Assembly: GCA_047975545.1 (NCBI GenBank)
Contig: JBKEDS010000022.1
Span: forward strand, 1-49,820
From: JBKEDS01 sp047975545
GTDB lineage: Bacteria; Bacteroidota; Bacteroidia; Flavobacteriales; Flavobacteriaceae
Direction of reading: 5' to 3'
DNA: 49,820 bases
Positions 15,381 through 24,085 of this stretch are shown here, piece by piece. The stretch's first letter is position 1; each line of letters opens with the position of its first letter. Under the pieces are notes generated by a model. It did no database searches and had not been told where the DNA came from. It was given only the letters and a program-made list of their open reading frames with translations. A program made the translations under genes and the position numbers.

Positions 15381-18300
15381 CTAAAAATAAGCCTTTAATT
15401 GTACGCTTCCGGTGTGTATGGTGTTGCTGGTTTGGGTTTTTCGGCCGAAATAGCTCAAATTTAAATCTAAAAATTTGGTTAGCTTTTTTTGTGCCAGCAA
15501 GCTCCATGTAAAATTCCTTCCGGGCTGCAAACCTTCCAAAATTTGATAGGCTACGGGCGTATTGGCATTACCGCTAAATTGGTTCGATATAAAGTTGAAC
15601 TCGCCAATAAGCGAATTGTTCTTAGCGTTGGAAACCGTAAACGATGTACCATATTTTTGCTGTTTTAAGGTTTCCAATCCGCCAATAGTGTTATTTTTTT
15701 TGGTGTGTTGGTAATACACATCCCATCGGGAATTATCGTTAAACAAATACGACAGTTTTGGACTTAAAAGCGTTTCGTTAAAATTGTAGTTTTTACTGCT
15801 GAAGTTTTCGCTCAGGCTTTCATTGTTGTCAAAGTTGGATTGAATCGTAATTAGCCAACTTTCTTCAATTTTATGGTTAAATAGTAGTTGATGGCTGTTT
15901 AAGCTATTTTCAATATAACCAATTGAAAGCAAGTTTCGGGTTTTGGTATTAAGGTAGGTGTACGAGCTGGTGTAATGCTGTTTTCCCCGATTAAAAAACA
16001 ATACATTTTTAAAATTAAGCTGAAGCCCCAATTGGTTTTCTCCATCGCTTTTAAAGGGGTTAAGATTAAAATTGTTACCGTTGCGTTCGGTTTTTCGGTC
16101 GATTAAATAACTGGTTTGGTTGTAAAAATGCGACCAAAATTTTTTGCCCGACTTATCGCTAACCGCCCATTGCGACGGGTTAACGGTTAACGTTTGGCTA
16201 AACCTGTTTTGGTGCGTTTTTACATAAACCCTATTGGGCAATAATACCCGTATGTACTGGCCTTGGTCCTGAAATTGGGCAATTTCGAATTCTTCAAGTT
16301 CCTGTATGCCGTTTTCATTATAGTCCATCCAGGCGTAAGTGCCTTGTCCGGGCTCGACTTCTACATAAGTAAAATCCTGCTGCGGCAGGCTGCCCGAATT
16401 GGTTTCAAAAAGCGTGTTCCAAACCACAATTTGGTTAAACAGTTTTTGGTTAAACTGTAAGCGCGAGTTTAAGGTTTTTTCGTTAACAGTGTTTTCGTTA
16501 TGGTTTTTTAAATTTCTGTAATTAGCGTAAACCGCCAAATTGGTATTGGCGGTTTTAACCAGTCTGCTGTTAAGGTAAAACGTATTGGAGGTGTTTATCT
16601 TTTGCAGTTCGTTATTTCTAATACTGTCGTTTACACGGTGTTTATAGCCTATTTCGGTAAAAATATTGGTACTGTCGCCAACCCCGAAAAACACTTGATA
16701 GGCCGCAAATTTTTGGCTTAAAGGGGTTAAGGTTTTGGTAGTGGTTTCTTTTTGGTTGTTGTTTTCAAAAGAAAGGGCGGTGCCGGTCCAACTTTTTTTC
16801 ATACTATACGTAAAACGGTTGGAAGACCGCAAAAACGTTGAGGTATTGCTGTTAGAATTTGCCTTTAAAATACTGGAATACGATGTAATATTGAAACGGT
16901 TAAGCCATAAATTGGCATTTAAAACGTGGCGATTGCCGTTAAAGTTGTTTAAATATCCTAAATGTTCAAATTGGTAAGTTGCCCTGCCCTTTTCGGGATG
17001 AAAAAGGTTAACGCCCGTTTGTGCCAAGGTTTGGTTGCCGTTATTTGTAAGGGTTGTGTTGCCGCCGTTTAAATCGGTTAAGTTCCAATCGCGGGTAAAT
17101 TCGGCGTTATAAAGTTGCTCGATGGTTTTAAAGTTTTTTTGAATATAGTCAATATCAGCAAAAACACTCATATTCCATAAACTATCGGTTTTAACTACCG
17201 TTTGCTCGACCTTTATCCGTGTTGCTAATCCGTTGTTATTGCCATCGTTAATATTCGAAAACAAGTTTAAATCGTTTTTGCTGGCGGCAATTTCAAAATC
17301 CATTGTCGTTTTTCCAGTGGGTTTGTATTGGCCGTTTACTACCGCCATTTGTAATTTTGTGGGCGCAACAAGCTTAACAATCGGGGCGTAGTTGCCTTGT
17401 AACGAGCCTATGTATTCGTAAATATTGTTAATGGCGTTGGTGCTGCTTAGCACATAATCGCCTTGGTTGTTGCCCACTTGGGTAAAGGTAACGCGGTAAA
17501 GCGCATCGTCGGGATTATTGGAAAACACAAAAGCCTCGACACCATTAATCATTTCTTTTTTATAAAGAATCCGGTTTTCGTTATAGGCTTCGGCAATTTC
17601 CGAAGGCGCCATCATTAAACCGGGGTCATCGCCCGCTTGGGATAAAATTTCCACTTGGTCTTTCGATAAATTTTGCTGCAAGGGCTGGTTTTTGGCATCG
17701 TTTTCGGAATACACCGAAACCCCGATATTCAATTTTTCGCTTTCCACCCTACCGCCACCGTAGGCCACCAAACGGGAATAGTTGCGCTCGCTATATTGGT
17801 AATCAACCGTAATGCGCATTTCGCCCGTAATGGGAAATGTGGGGTTAAAAATAATTTCGCCCGCGTTATAATCGATAATATAAGCGTTGTTTTCGCCCCG
17901 CTTAACGGCAGAGCCGTTAACATAAACCGTTTCGCTGCCCGACACGATAAGCACGTACAGCTCGCCATTGGGGCCTTGTAGTTTGTAAGGCCCTTGGTTA
18001 CCTTCTTGGGCGGTAAACTGGCTGCGGGTAAATTGCCCACGCACTAAAGCACCGGCAGCAAACAAATGGGTTTTTGTTTGGTCGTTGCCAAGGGTTGCAT
18101 TTATGGAAAGCCCCTGCACGCGCTTGGAAAAATTGGCAAAATACGAGGTTGGGTTTTCCAAATCAATATCGCCCGCCCGTATGTTCCACTTATCGCTGTA
18201 CAGCTCAATAAACACTTGGTCGAATTCGTCCAAACGTTGGCTATAACCGCTTTCCTGTAAGGGTATATTGGCATCTTGTATCGAAGCCCGTAGCGATACC

Positions 18301-18806
18301 TTGTCGTTAAGTTTTCCGGTAATTTGCAGGTCCAGTTCGCTGTTTAATACCGAGTTTTGGTTGTTGCCAATGGTTACGCCCCGCGAAATACTGCCCGATG
18401 TGCTTAACCCGTCAAAAGGCACAAAGGTTTTTGTGGTGTTCGATTGCGATAATTTGTGAAGGGTTTGTAGGTTCGTAGTGTTTTCAACAATAATATTAGT
18501 GTTTAATTGTTGGTAGGTTTTGGTTAAAAAATCGGGAAATTTTAAATACTCAACAATAATACTATCGGTTTCAATGGGTTTAATAAAGGTTAGAATACCT
18601 TTAGGGAAATTAATGTTGTAGTAAGAAGGGGTTATAAGCGTTCCGTTTTTGTATTTAACCGAAAAATAATTAGGGTTAATGCCTACGTTATCGACCACAA
18701 TCGTATCGTTTACGGCAATTGTTTTGGTTCTGTAATTAGAATCGTGGTCTTGCGACCAACCGCAAACCCCAATTAAACAGATAGAAAAGAATACCGTAAA
18801 TTTCAC
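15381..18806 (-). CDS. Very large outer-membrane beta-barrel-like protein, unknown function
   Basis: No function is recognised. The 1141-aa protein has a signal peptide (1-18, ICLIGVCGWSQ). An N-terminal region of beta-rich domains (about 20-330) contains GPNGELYVLIVSGSETVYVNG-like and DYNAGEIIFNP stretches, which recall the surface domains of SprA-type Bacteroidota proteins. A long series of alternating aromatic/polar strands up to a C-terminal Phe (VQLKAYF) indicates an outer-membrane barrel. Segment 835-850 (AWMDYNENGIQELEEFE) is a calcium-binding-like DxNxNGxxE loop. The start codon is GTG at 18806, located at the edge of dispersed repeat R2. Confidence 0.7.
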   Translation of the reverse strand: MKFTVFFSICLIGVCGWSQDHDSNYRTKTIAVNDTIVVDNVGINPNYFSVKYKNGTLITPSYYNINFPKGILTFIKPIETDSIIVEYLKFPDFLTKTYQQLNTNIIVENTTNLQTLHKLSQSNTTKTFVPFDGLSTSGSISRGVTIGNNQNSVLNSELDLQITGKLNDKVSLRASIQDANIPLQESGYSQRLDEFDQVFIELYSDKWNIRAGDIDLENPTSYFANFSKRVQGLSINATLGNDQTKTHLFAAGALVRGQFTRSQFTAQEGNQGPYKLQGPNGELYVLIVSGSETVYVNGSAVKRGENNAYIIDYNAGEIIFNPTFPITGEMRITVDYQYSERNYSRLVAYGGGRVESEKLNIGVSVYSENDAKNQPLQQNLSKDQVEILSQAGDDPGLMMAPSEIAEAYNENRILYKKEMINGVEAFVFSNNPDDALYRVTFTQVGNNQGDYVLSSTNAINNIYEYIGSLQGNYAPIVKLVAPTKLQMAVVNGQYKPTGKTTMDFEIAASKNDLNLFSNINDGNNNGLATRIKVEQTVVKTDSLWNMSVFADIDYIQKNFKTIEQLYNAEFTRDWNLTDLNGGNTTLTNNGNQTLAQTGVNLFHPEKGRATYQFEHLGYLNNFNGNRHVLNANLWLNRFNITSYSSILKANSNSNTSTFLRSSNRFTYSMKKSWTGTALSFENNNQKETTTKTLTPLSQKFAAYQVFFGVGDSTNIFTEIGYKHRVNDSIRNNELQKINTSNTFYLNSRLVKTANTNLAVYANYRNLKNHNENTVNEKTLNSRLQFNQKLFNQIVVWNTLFETNSGSLPQQDFTYVEVEPGQGTYAWMDYNENGIQELEEFEIAQFQDQGQYIRVLLPNRVYVKTHQNRFSQTLTVNPSQWAVSDKSGKKFWSHFYNQTSYLIDRKTERNGNNFNLNPFKSDGENQLGLQLNFKNVLFFNRGKQHYTSSYTYLNTKTRNLLSIGYIENSLNSHQLLFNHKIEESWLITIQSNFDNNESLSENFSSKNYNFNETLLSPKLSYLFNDNSRWDVYYQHTKKNNTIGGLETLKQQKYGTSFTVSNAKNNSLIGEFNFISNQFSGNANTPVAYQILEGLQPGRNFTWSLLAQKKLTKFLDLNLSYFGRKTQTSNTIHTGSVQLKAYF

Positions 18807-18955
18807 GCGAATAAATCCAAGTTAAATATTTTTGTTAAGATTTTAAATTGCTTAGCAAAATAACCAAAATCCAACGGCCCACTGCTTTTATTCATGTTCT
18901 TTGTTGGGACGATTTTACCTTGGCTATACCAAATCCCTCTATGAGGGTTTCATTG
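18805..18955 (+). repeat. Dispersed repeat family, diverged copy R2
   Basis: Matches the first half of the R1 unit: CGCGAATAAATCCAAGTTAAAT, TTTTATTCATG, TTACCTTGGCTATACCAAATCC and CCCTCTATGAGGGTTTCAT. It is more diverged than R1, R3 and R5 and lacks the GCCCATTATGGGC half. It overlaps the GTG start of the large outer-membrane protein gene. Confidence 0.7.
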
Positions 18956-19080
18956 CTTACTTAAACTGCAATTGGCTTGAAATATTTTATTGAAAACCGA
19001 AACGTAAAAGTAAGGTATTATTTATTTTGTATAAATTTAGCAACCAATATTGTGGTATAATTGTAATTTTTCTTCATAAA

Positions 19081-19686
19081 ATGACAACCAAGCAGCGTAT
19101 TTTGCAACAAGCCATTACAAGTTATAACGAAAATGGACTAATGAACGTAACAAGTCGGTCCCTTGCTTCCGATTTAGGCATAAGCCACGGTAATTTAGAG
19201 TACCATTTTCCCAATAAGGAAGCATTAATCAAGGCCATTTACAAGCAAATGCGAAAAGAAATTTCGGGTATTTACAAGTTGGAAGATGAAGCTGTAAACC
19301 CTTTTGTCCGTTTTAACAACTTGTTACTGGAGTTGGAGCATTTCAATATAAAATATTCGTTTTTTAATTTGGATGTTTTGGAAATTTCCAGAAACTATCC
19401 CGAAGTAAACAAACTTTTAAAACAAACCTTTTTAATAAGAAGCGAGCAGGAAGCCCTTTTTTACAGGCGTTTTAAAGAATGTAATTATTTTAAGGATGAA
19501 ACAGTACCCGGTATGTACAAGCGCTTGCAGCACACTGTTAGGATACTTATTACATTTTGGAACTCGCAACAAAGCGTATTGCCAAAGCAGGACACAAGCG
19601 TTAGCATGTCGGTTTATATCTGGGAATTACTTGTCCCGCACATGACCGACGCTGGATTAGCTGCCTATTACGACCTTAAAAAATAA
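19081..19686 (+). CDS. TetR/AcrR family transcriptional regulator
   Basis: 201-aa regulator. The N-terminal TetR helix-turn-helix reads TTKQRILQQAITSYNENG, then SRSLASDLGISHGNLEYHFPNKEALI (about residues 20-47), followed by an all-alpha ligand domain without a recognised signature. The frame extends back to 19027, but the ATG at 19081 opens directly on the HTH. It lies 114 nt upstream of the symporter gene, with a perfect palindrome between them, so it probably controls the sugar block downstream (inference). Confidence 0.88.
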   Translation: MTTKQRILQQAITSYNENGLMNVTSRSLASDLGISHGNLEYHFPNKEALIKAIYKQMRKEISGIYKLEDEAVNPFVRFNNLLLELEHFNIKYSFFNLDVLEISRNYPEVNKLLKQTFLIRSEQEALFYRRFKECNYFKDETVPGMYKRLQHTVRILITFWNSQQSVLPKQDTSVSMSVYIWELLVPHMTDAGLAAYYDLKK

Positions 19687-19719
19687 ATAATTTTTAGTGT
19701 TTTGTTGAAAACTTAAAAT

Positions 19720-19745
19720 AAAATTAGGGCATTTGCCCTAATTTT
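19720..19745. promoter_or_regulatory. Perfect 26-bp palindrome, likely TetR operator
   Basis: AAAATTAGGGCA (19720-19731), two central T, and the exact complement at 19734-19745. It ends 4 nt before the -7 box TATATTTG (19749-19756) and covers the expected -33 region, so binding would block the symporter promoter. It could also act as a weak terminator for the TetR gene because T-rich sequence follows. Confidence 0.6.
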
Positions 19746-19748
19746 ATT

Positions 19749-19756
19749 TATATTTG
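19749..19756 (+). promoter_or_regulatory. -7 box for the symporter operon
   Basis: TATATTTG is an exact TAnnTTTG match, 45 nt before the ATG at 19801. A TTG lies at 19733-19735, inside the palindrome, but the 13-nt spacing is shorter than usual. Confidence 0.55.
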
Positions 19757-19800
19757 CGTTATTGCCATTTTTATTGTTAACTTATTTAGGATATTGCACC

Positions 19801-21399
19801 ATGAATACAGTTTCGATTGTAGATGTTTCGGTTATTGTTGTTTATTTATTAGGTATTGTATGCCTCGGTTTATGGTTTTCCAGAAAAAAGAAAAACAGCA
19901 GTAAAGGTTATTTTTTGGCCGGAAAAACCTTAACATGGGGCGTTATCGGAGCTTCACTTTTTGCGTCCAATATTTCCACCGTACATTTGGTGGGCTTTGC
20001 CGAATCGGGATTTAGGGAAGGCTTGGTTTGGGGCAATTTCGAATGGCTATCGGCTTTCGAGCTTATTATTCTGGCCTTGGTGTTTATCCCGTTTTACTTG
20101 CGTACCAAAATAACAACCCTGCCCGAATTTTTAGAAAAACGCTACGATGGCCGCTCGCGAATTGTTTTGGCCATTTTTAGTATAATAGCCGCTCTTTTTA
20201 TGCACATAGGCGTAAGCATTTATGCCGGGGCCGTAGTTTTCGAGGATGTTTTTGGCCTAAACATCATGCTGTCTATAATTATTATAGCCGCGGCAACGGG
20301 TATTTACACCATTATAGGCGGTCTTACCTCGGTGGTAGTTACCGAAACGGTACAAACCATTATATTAATTCTCGGTTCCATAACCATTACCGTTTTGGCC
20401 ATTTACAAATTGGGCGACGTAGGCATTCATTCCTACGAAGCCTTAAAGGAAGTGGTCGATGCCGATAGGCTAAAAGCCGTATCCTTCAATACCGAAAAAA
20501 CAGGATTTACCTTTTCCGATATTGTACTGGGCCACCTTATCTTGGGCATTTGGTACTGGTGCACCGACCAAACTATTGTGCAACGGGTTTTGGGCGCCAA
20601 ATCGGAAAAACAAGCCAAACTGGGGGCACTTTTTGCAGGTTTCCTTAAAATATTGCCCGTTTTTATTATGATTGTCCCCGGTATTTTGGCCTTTGCCCTT
20701 TTCAGGGACGATATAGGTACCGAAACCAAAACCGTGCTGCCCGTACTAATAATGAAATTAATGCCCATAGGTTTAAAAGGCCTTATGATTGCGGCACTCC
20801 TTGCAGCGGTAATGAGCAGTGTTGCCGCCGCATTAAACAGTTGCTCGACCTTGGTGGTTTACGATATTTTTAGCAAGCTAAACCCAAACCTATCCGATAG
20901 GTCCAAAATACGCATCGGGCAAATTACGGGCGTTGTTGTATTGGTTTTGGCCATAATTTGGTCGCCATTTTTAGGGAATCTCGGTGCTATTTTCGAACTT
21001 ATAAATCAAATGTTCAGCATTTTTGCGCCTTCAATCGTGGCTGTTTTTCTTTGGGGAATCCTTTCAAAAAAAGGTACTGCAAACGCTGCGTTTTGGACCC
21101 TTTTGGGTGGCAGCCTCTTTGCCGTTACCATTTTTATTATTGAAAAGTACGCCAGTATTAACGGTATTCCGCACTACATTTCAAGCCCCGAAGGCTTGGG
21201 CATTAACTGGTTGCGCCAAACGTATTTGTTCTTCATCATATCAACCTTTATCTATTTTACAATATCGTATTTCGATAAAACCGAGCAGCATATATCGGAA
21301 TCCTTCTATTTAAAAATGAAAAACCCTTCAAAAACCGTTAACGTCGTTGCAATAACCTTGGTTGCCGTTATGTTGGTTGTCTATACGCTGTTTTATTAG
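19801..21399 (+). CDS. Sodium:solute symporter (SSS/SGLT family)
   Basis: Inner-membrane Na+-coupled transporter, probably for a sugar or uronic/aldonic acid judging by its neighbours. The 532-aa protein shows 13-14 hydrophobic segments and the SGLT-like motifs GYFLAGKTLTWGVIGASLFASNIS (about residues 38-60) and ALLAAVMSSVAAALNSCSTL (about 335-354). The ATG at 19801 follows a good promoter and begins just before TM1. It is the first gene of a run with sulfatase, oxidoreductase and fuconate dehydratase-like genes. Confidence 0.9.
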   Translation: MNTVSIVDVSVIVVYLLGIVCLGLWFSRKKKNSSKGYFLAGKTLTWGVIGASLFASNISTVHLVGFAESGFREGLVWGNFEWLSAFELIILALVFIPFYLRTKITTLPEFLEKRYDGRSRIVLAIFSIIAALFMHIGVSIYAGAVVFEDVFGLNIMLSIIIIAAATGIYTIIGGLTSVVVTETVQTIILILGSITITVLAIYKLGDVGIHSYEALKEVVDADRLKAVSFNTEKTGFTFSDIVLGHLILGIWYWCTDQTIVQRVLGAKSEKQAKLGALFAGFLKILPVFIMIVPGILAFALFRDDIGTETKTVLPVLIMKLMPIGLKGLMIAALLAAVMSSVAAALNSCSTLVVYDIFSKLNPNLSDRSKIRIGQITGVVVLVLAIIWSPFLGNLGAIFELINQMFSIFAPSIVAVFLWGILSKKGTANAAFWTLLGGSLFAVTIFIIEKYASINGIPHYISSPEGLGINWLRQTYLFFIISTFIYFTISYFDKTEQHISESFYLKMKNPSKTVNVVAITLVAVMLVVYTLFY

Positions 21400-21423
21400 T
21401 ATGATTTTTAAAATTGAAATAAA

Positions 21424-22971
21424 ATGAACCTTATTAAATATTTAAAACCCACACTGCTGTTTTGCGCTACGTTTATTTGCTTTTCTTGCAACAATACAAA
21501 AAAGCAAACCGAAGCGCCATTGCCCAATATCGTTATAATTTTGGCAGACGACCTTGGTTATGGCGACCCGCAAGTATACAATGCAGACTCCAAAATTCCC
21601 ACCCCAAACATCGACCAATTGGCTGGCCAAGGTATTCGGTTTACCGATGCCCATACCCCGAGCAGCGTTTGCACGCCCACGAGGTACGGCTTGTTAACAG
21701 GCCGGTACGCTTGGCGTACCAATTTAAAGCAAAGCGTGTTATGGGAATGGGACAAGCCCCTGATAGATAAAGAACGGTTAACCCTTCCAAAACTGTTAAA
21801 GGCCAAGAGTTACCAAACCGCATGTGTTGGAAAATGGCATTTGGGCTGGCGTTGGCCATCGAACACAAACGAGGGATTTATAAACGATACCATGTCCATA
21901 GGCCAGCACAGGCTTAAAAAACGTGACACCCTTTGGAAAGCCATCGATTTTTCGAAACCCGTGGGCGGAGGCCCTCTTGAAGCGGGTTTCGATTATTTTT
22001 TTGGTGTCGATGTACCTAATTTTCCGCCCTATACGTTTATAGAAAATAATATGCTAACAAAATTTCCCGATACGTTAAAACCCGAGGGTATGTTCGGAAA
22101 AAACGGTCCGATGGCCAAAGGCTGGGCCTTGGAAAACGTTATGCCCGAAATAACCAAAAAAGCAATTGATTATATAAGTGAAGCCGCTAAAAAGCCAACG
22201 CCGTTTTTCCTGTATTTTGCATTAACCGCCCCACATACGCCCATTGCGCCTTCATCGCAATTTAAGGGAAAAACCAAAATTGGGCCGTATGGCGATTATG
22301 TACATGAAGTCGATTGGTCGGTTGGGCAAATTATAGAAGCCTTAAAAAAAGCGGGGCAACTTAACAACACGCTCCTTATTTTTACTTCCGATAACGGGTC
22401 GCCCCAACGGGACGGTGCCAATATGGGCGGCGCCATTGCCTCTATTATAAAAACCGGGCACGACCCGAGCAAACCTTGGAAAGGACTAAAAGCCGATATT
22501 TGGGAAGGCGGCCACCGCGTGCCGTTTATAGCGGCGTGGCCCGAAAAAATAAAAGCCAATAGCACGAGCAACCAAACCATTTGCCTAACCGATATTATGG
22601 CTTCGGTGGCTTCAATTTTAAATATTCCCTATAATGAAGAAGAAGCCATGGGGGACAGTTATGATATTTCACCTATTTTATTCGGAAACAACAACGCCAT
22701 AAGGCCCGATGTTATCCACCATTCCATAAATGGTACGTTTTCTATTAGAAAAAACAATTGGAAACTTATATTAGGGAAGGACTCGGGCGGTTTTAGCCAA
22801 AGCCTAAGTATTCCCGGTATTCCGGTAGAAACCCAAGGGCAACTTTACAACCTTTCCGAAGACCCCTCGGAAGCAAACAATGTTTACGGCCAATATCCCG
22901 AAAAAGTAACAGCGCTAACAAAACTGCTTAATACGTACAAAAATTCGGAACGAAGCAATAATGTGAATTAA
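21424..22971 (+). CDS. Sulfatase (S1 family arylsulfatase-like), lipoprotein
   Basis: Hydrolyses sulfate esters, probably on an algal sulfated glycan. The lipoprotein signal ends at Cys22 (CFSC). Metal-site DD is in IILADDLGYGD. The formylglycine motif is CTPTR within VCTPTRYGLLTGR, so activation needs a Cys-type modifying enzyme not in this window. GKWHLGWR and TAPHTPIAPS, with the later DNGS and GLKADIWEGGHRVP, are family motifs. Length is 515 aa. It is 24 nt after the symporter gene, on the same strand. Confidence 0.93.
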   Translation: MNLIKYLKPTLLFCATFICFSCNNTKKQTEAPLPNIVIILADDLGYGDPQVYNADSKIPTPNIDQLAGQGIRFTDAHTPSSVCTPTRYGLLTGRYAWRTNLKQSVLWEWDKPLIDKERLTLPKLLKAKSYQTACVGKWHLGWRWPSNTNEGFINDTMSIGQHRLKKRDTLWKAIDFSKPVGGGPLEAGFDYFFGVDVPNFPPYTFIENNMLTKFPDTLKPEGMFGKNGPMAKGWALENVMPEITKKAIDYISEAAKKPTPFFLYFALTAPHTPIAPSSQFKGKTKIGPYGDYVHEVDWSVGQIIEALKKAGQLNNTLLIFTSDNGSPQRDGANMGGAIASIIKTGHDPSKPWKGLKADIWEGGHRVPFIAAWPEKIKANSTSNQTICLTDIMASVASILNIPYNEEEAMGDSYDISPILFGNNNAIRPDVIHHSINGTFSIRKNNWKLILGKDSGGFSQSLSIPGIPVETQGQLYNLSEDPSEANNVYGQYPEKVTALTKLLNTYKNSERSNNVN

Positions 22972-22983
22972 AAATTTGAAGGC

Positions 22984-24060
22984 ATGATGTTAAACCAGCA
23001 CGTAAAGCGACCCAAAACCCCGCTCCCCATTGTTATTATCGGGGCTGGATGCATTGTTAAGGATGCCCATTTACCAGCCTATACAATGGCAGGATTTAAG
23101 GTTAAGGGCATTTACGACCGCAATATGGCAAAGGCCGAAGCCCTGCAAAAACAATTCGGTATTGTAGAAAATGTTTATCATTCGTTAACCGAATTAATAA
23201 CCGAAGGCACCAAGCACAATGCCGTATTCGATTTGGCCCTGCCCGCCAACCTCCATGCCGAAATTTTAAAACAATTGCCCGACGGTGCGCCCGTGCTTAT
23301 GCAAAAACCCATGGGCGAAAATTTAAGTGAAGCCAAACAAATTCTGGACATTTGCCAACGCAAACAATTAATATCGGCCGTAAACTTCCAGCTACAATAT
23401 GCGCCTTATATGATTGCCGCAAAGGATATGATAAACAAAGGAATGTTGGGCGATGTTTACGATATGGAACTTATGGTGTGCGTGTACACGCCATGGCACT
23501 TATGGGATTTTTTGTTTAAAAAGCCCCGGGTTGAAATCCTGTACCATAGCATTCATTATCTCGATTTAATACGTGGTTTTCTCGGAACTCCCAAAAGCAT
23601 CCAGGCCAGTACGCTAAAACACCCCAAAATGAAGGATTTGGCATCTACCCGCTCCACCATGATTTTAAATTACAACGCATTTACCCAAGCCCGCATTATT
23701 GCCAACCACGGCCATGAATTTGGGTTACAGCACCAACAGTCGTACTTAAAAATTGAAGGTACAAAAGGCGCCATAAATATAACCATTGGGTTGTCCATGG
23801 ACTATCCAAAGGGTGTGCCTTCAAAATTTGAATATAAACTATTGGACGACCCCCAACCGCAATGGAAAGAAATTGAACTACAAGGCTCATGGTTTCCCGA
23901 AGCGTTTATAGGCACCATGGCCACCTTGCAGCACCACGTATTGGACAATGCCGAGCCGCTTCCGCACGGTACGGCGCAAGCCTACGAAACCATGGTCTTG
24001 GTCGAGGCGGCATATAAAGCCAACGAACAGGGCGGCGTTAAATTATCCGATTTCAAATAA
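22984..24060 (+). CDS. Gfo/Idh/MocA family oxidoreductase
   Basis: NAD(P)-dependent sugar or polyol dehydrogenase-like enzyme, 358 aa. The N-terminal Rossmann fold has VIIGAGCIVKDAHLPAY (about 18-34), and QKPMG occupies the place of the usual EKP motif, a Glu-to-Gln change. The C-terminal substrate domain includes WHLWDFLFKKPRVEILYHSIHYLDLIR. Adjacent ATGs at 22984 and 22987 are both possible starts. It sits 12 nt after the sulfatase and 25 nt before the dehydratase gene, so probably co-transcribed. The substrate is unknown; fucose or a fucose derivative is guessed from context. Confidence 0.85.
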   Translation: MMLNQHVKRPKTPLPIVIIGAGCIVKDAHLPAYTMAGFKVKGIYDRNMAKAEALQKQFGIVENVYHSLTELITEGTKHNAVFDLALPANLHAEILKQLPDGAPVLMQKPMGENLSEAKQILDICQRKQLISAVNFQLQYAPYMIAAKDMINKGMLGDVYDMELMVCVYTPWHLWDFLFKKPRVEILYHSIHYLDLIRGFLGTPKSIQASTLKHPKMKDLASTRSTMILNYNAFTQARIIANHGHEFGLQHQQSYLKIEGTKGAINITIGLSMDYPKGVPSKFEYKLLDDPQPQWKEIELQGSWFPEAFIGTMATLQHHVLDNAEPLPHGTAQAYETMVLVEAAYKANEQGGVKLSDFK

Positions 24061-24085
24061 ATTCAGAAAAAAACAAAAAACAATC

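Noticed and set aside
23948..24085. Extended start of the fuconate dehydratase-like gene inside the oxidoreductase gene
   Set aside because: The extension overlaps the coding sequence of the preceding gene in another frame and has no family similarity.
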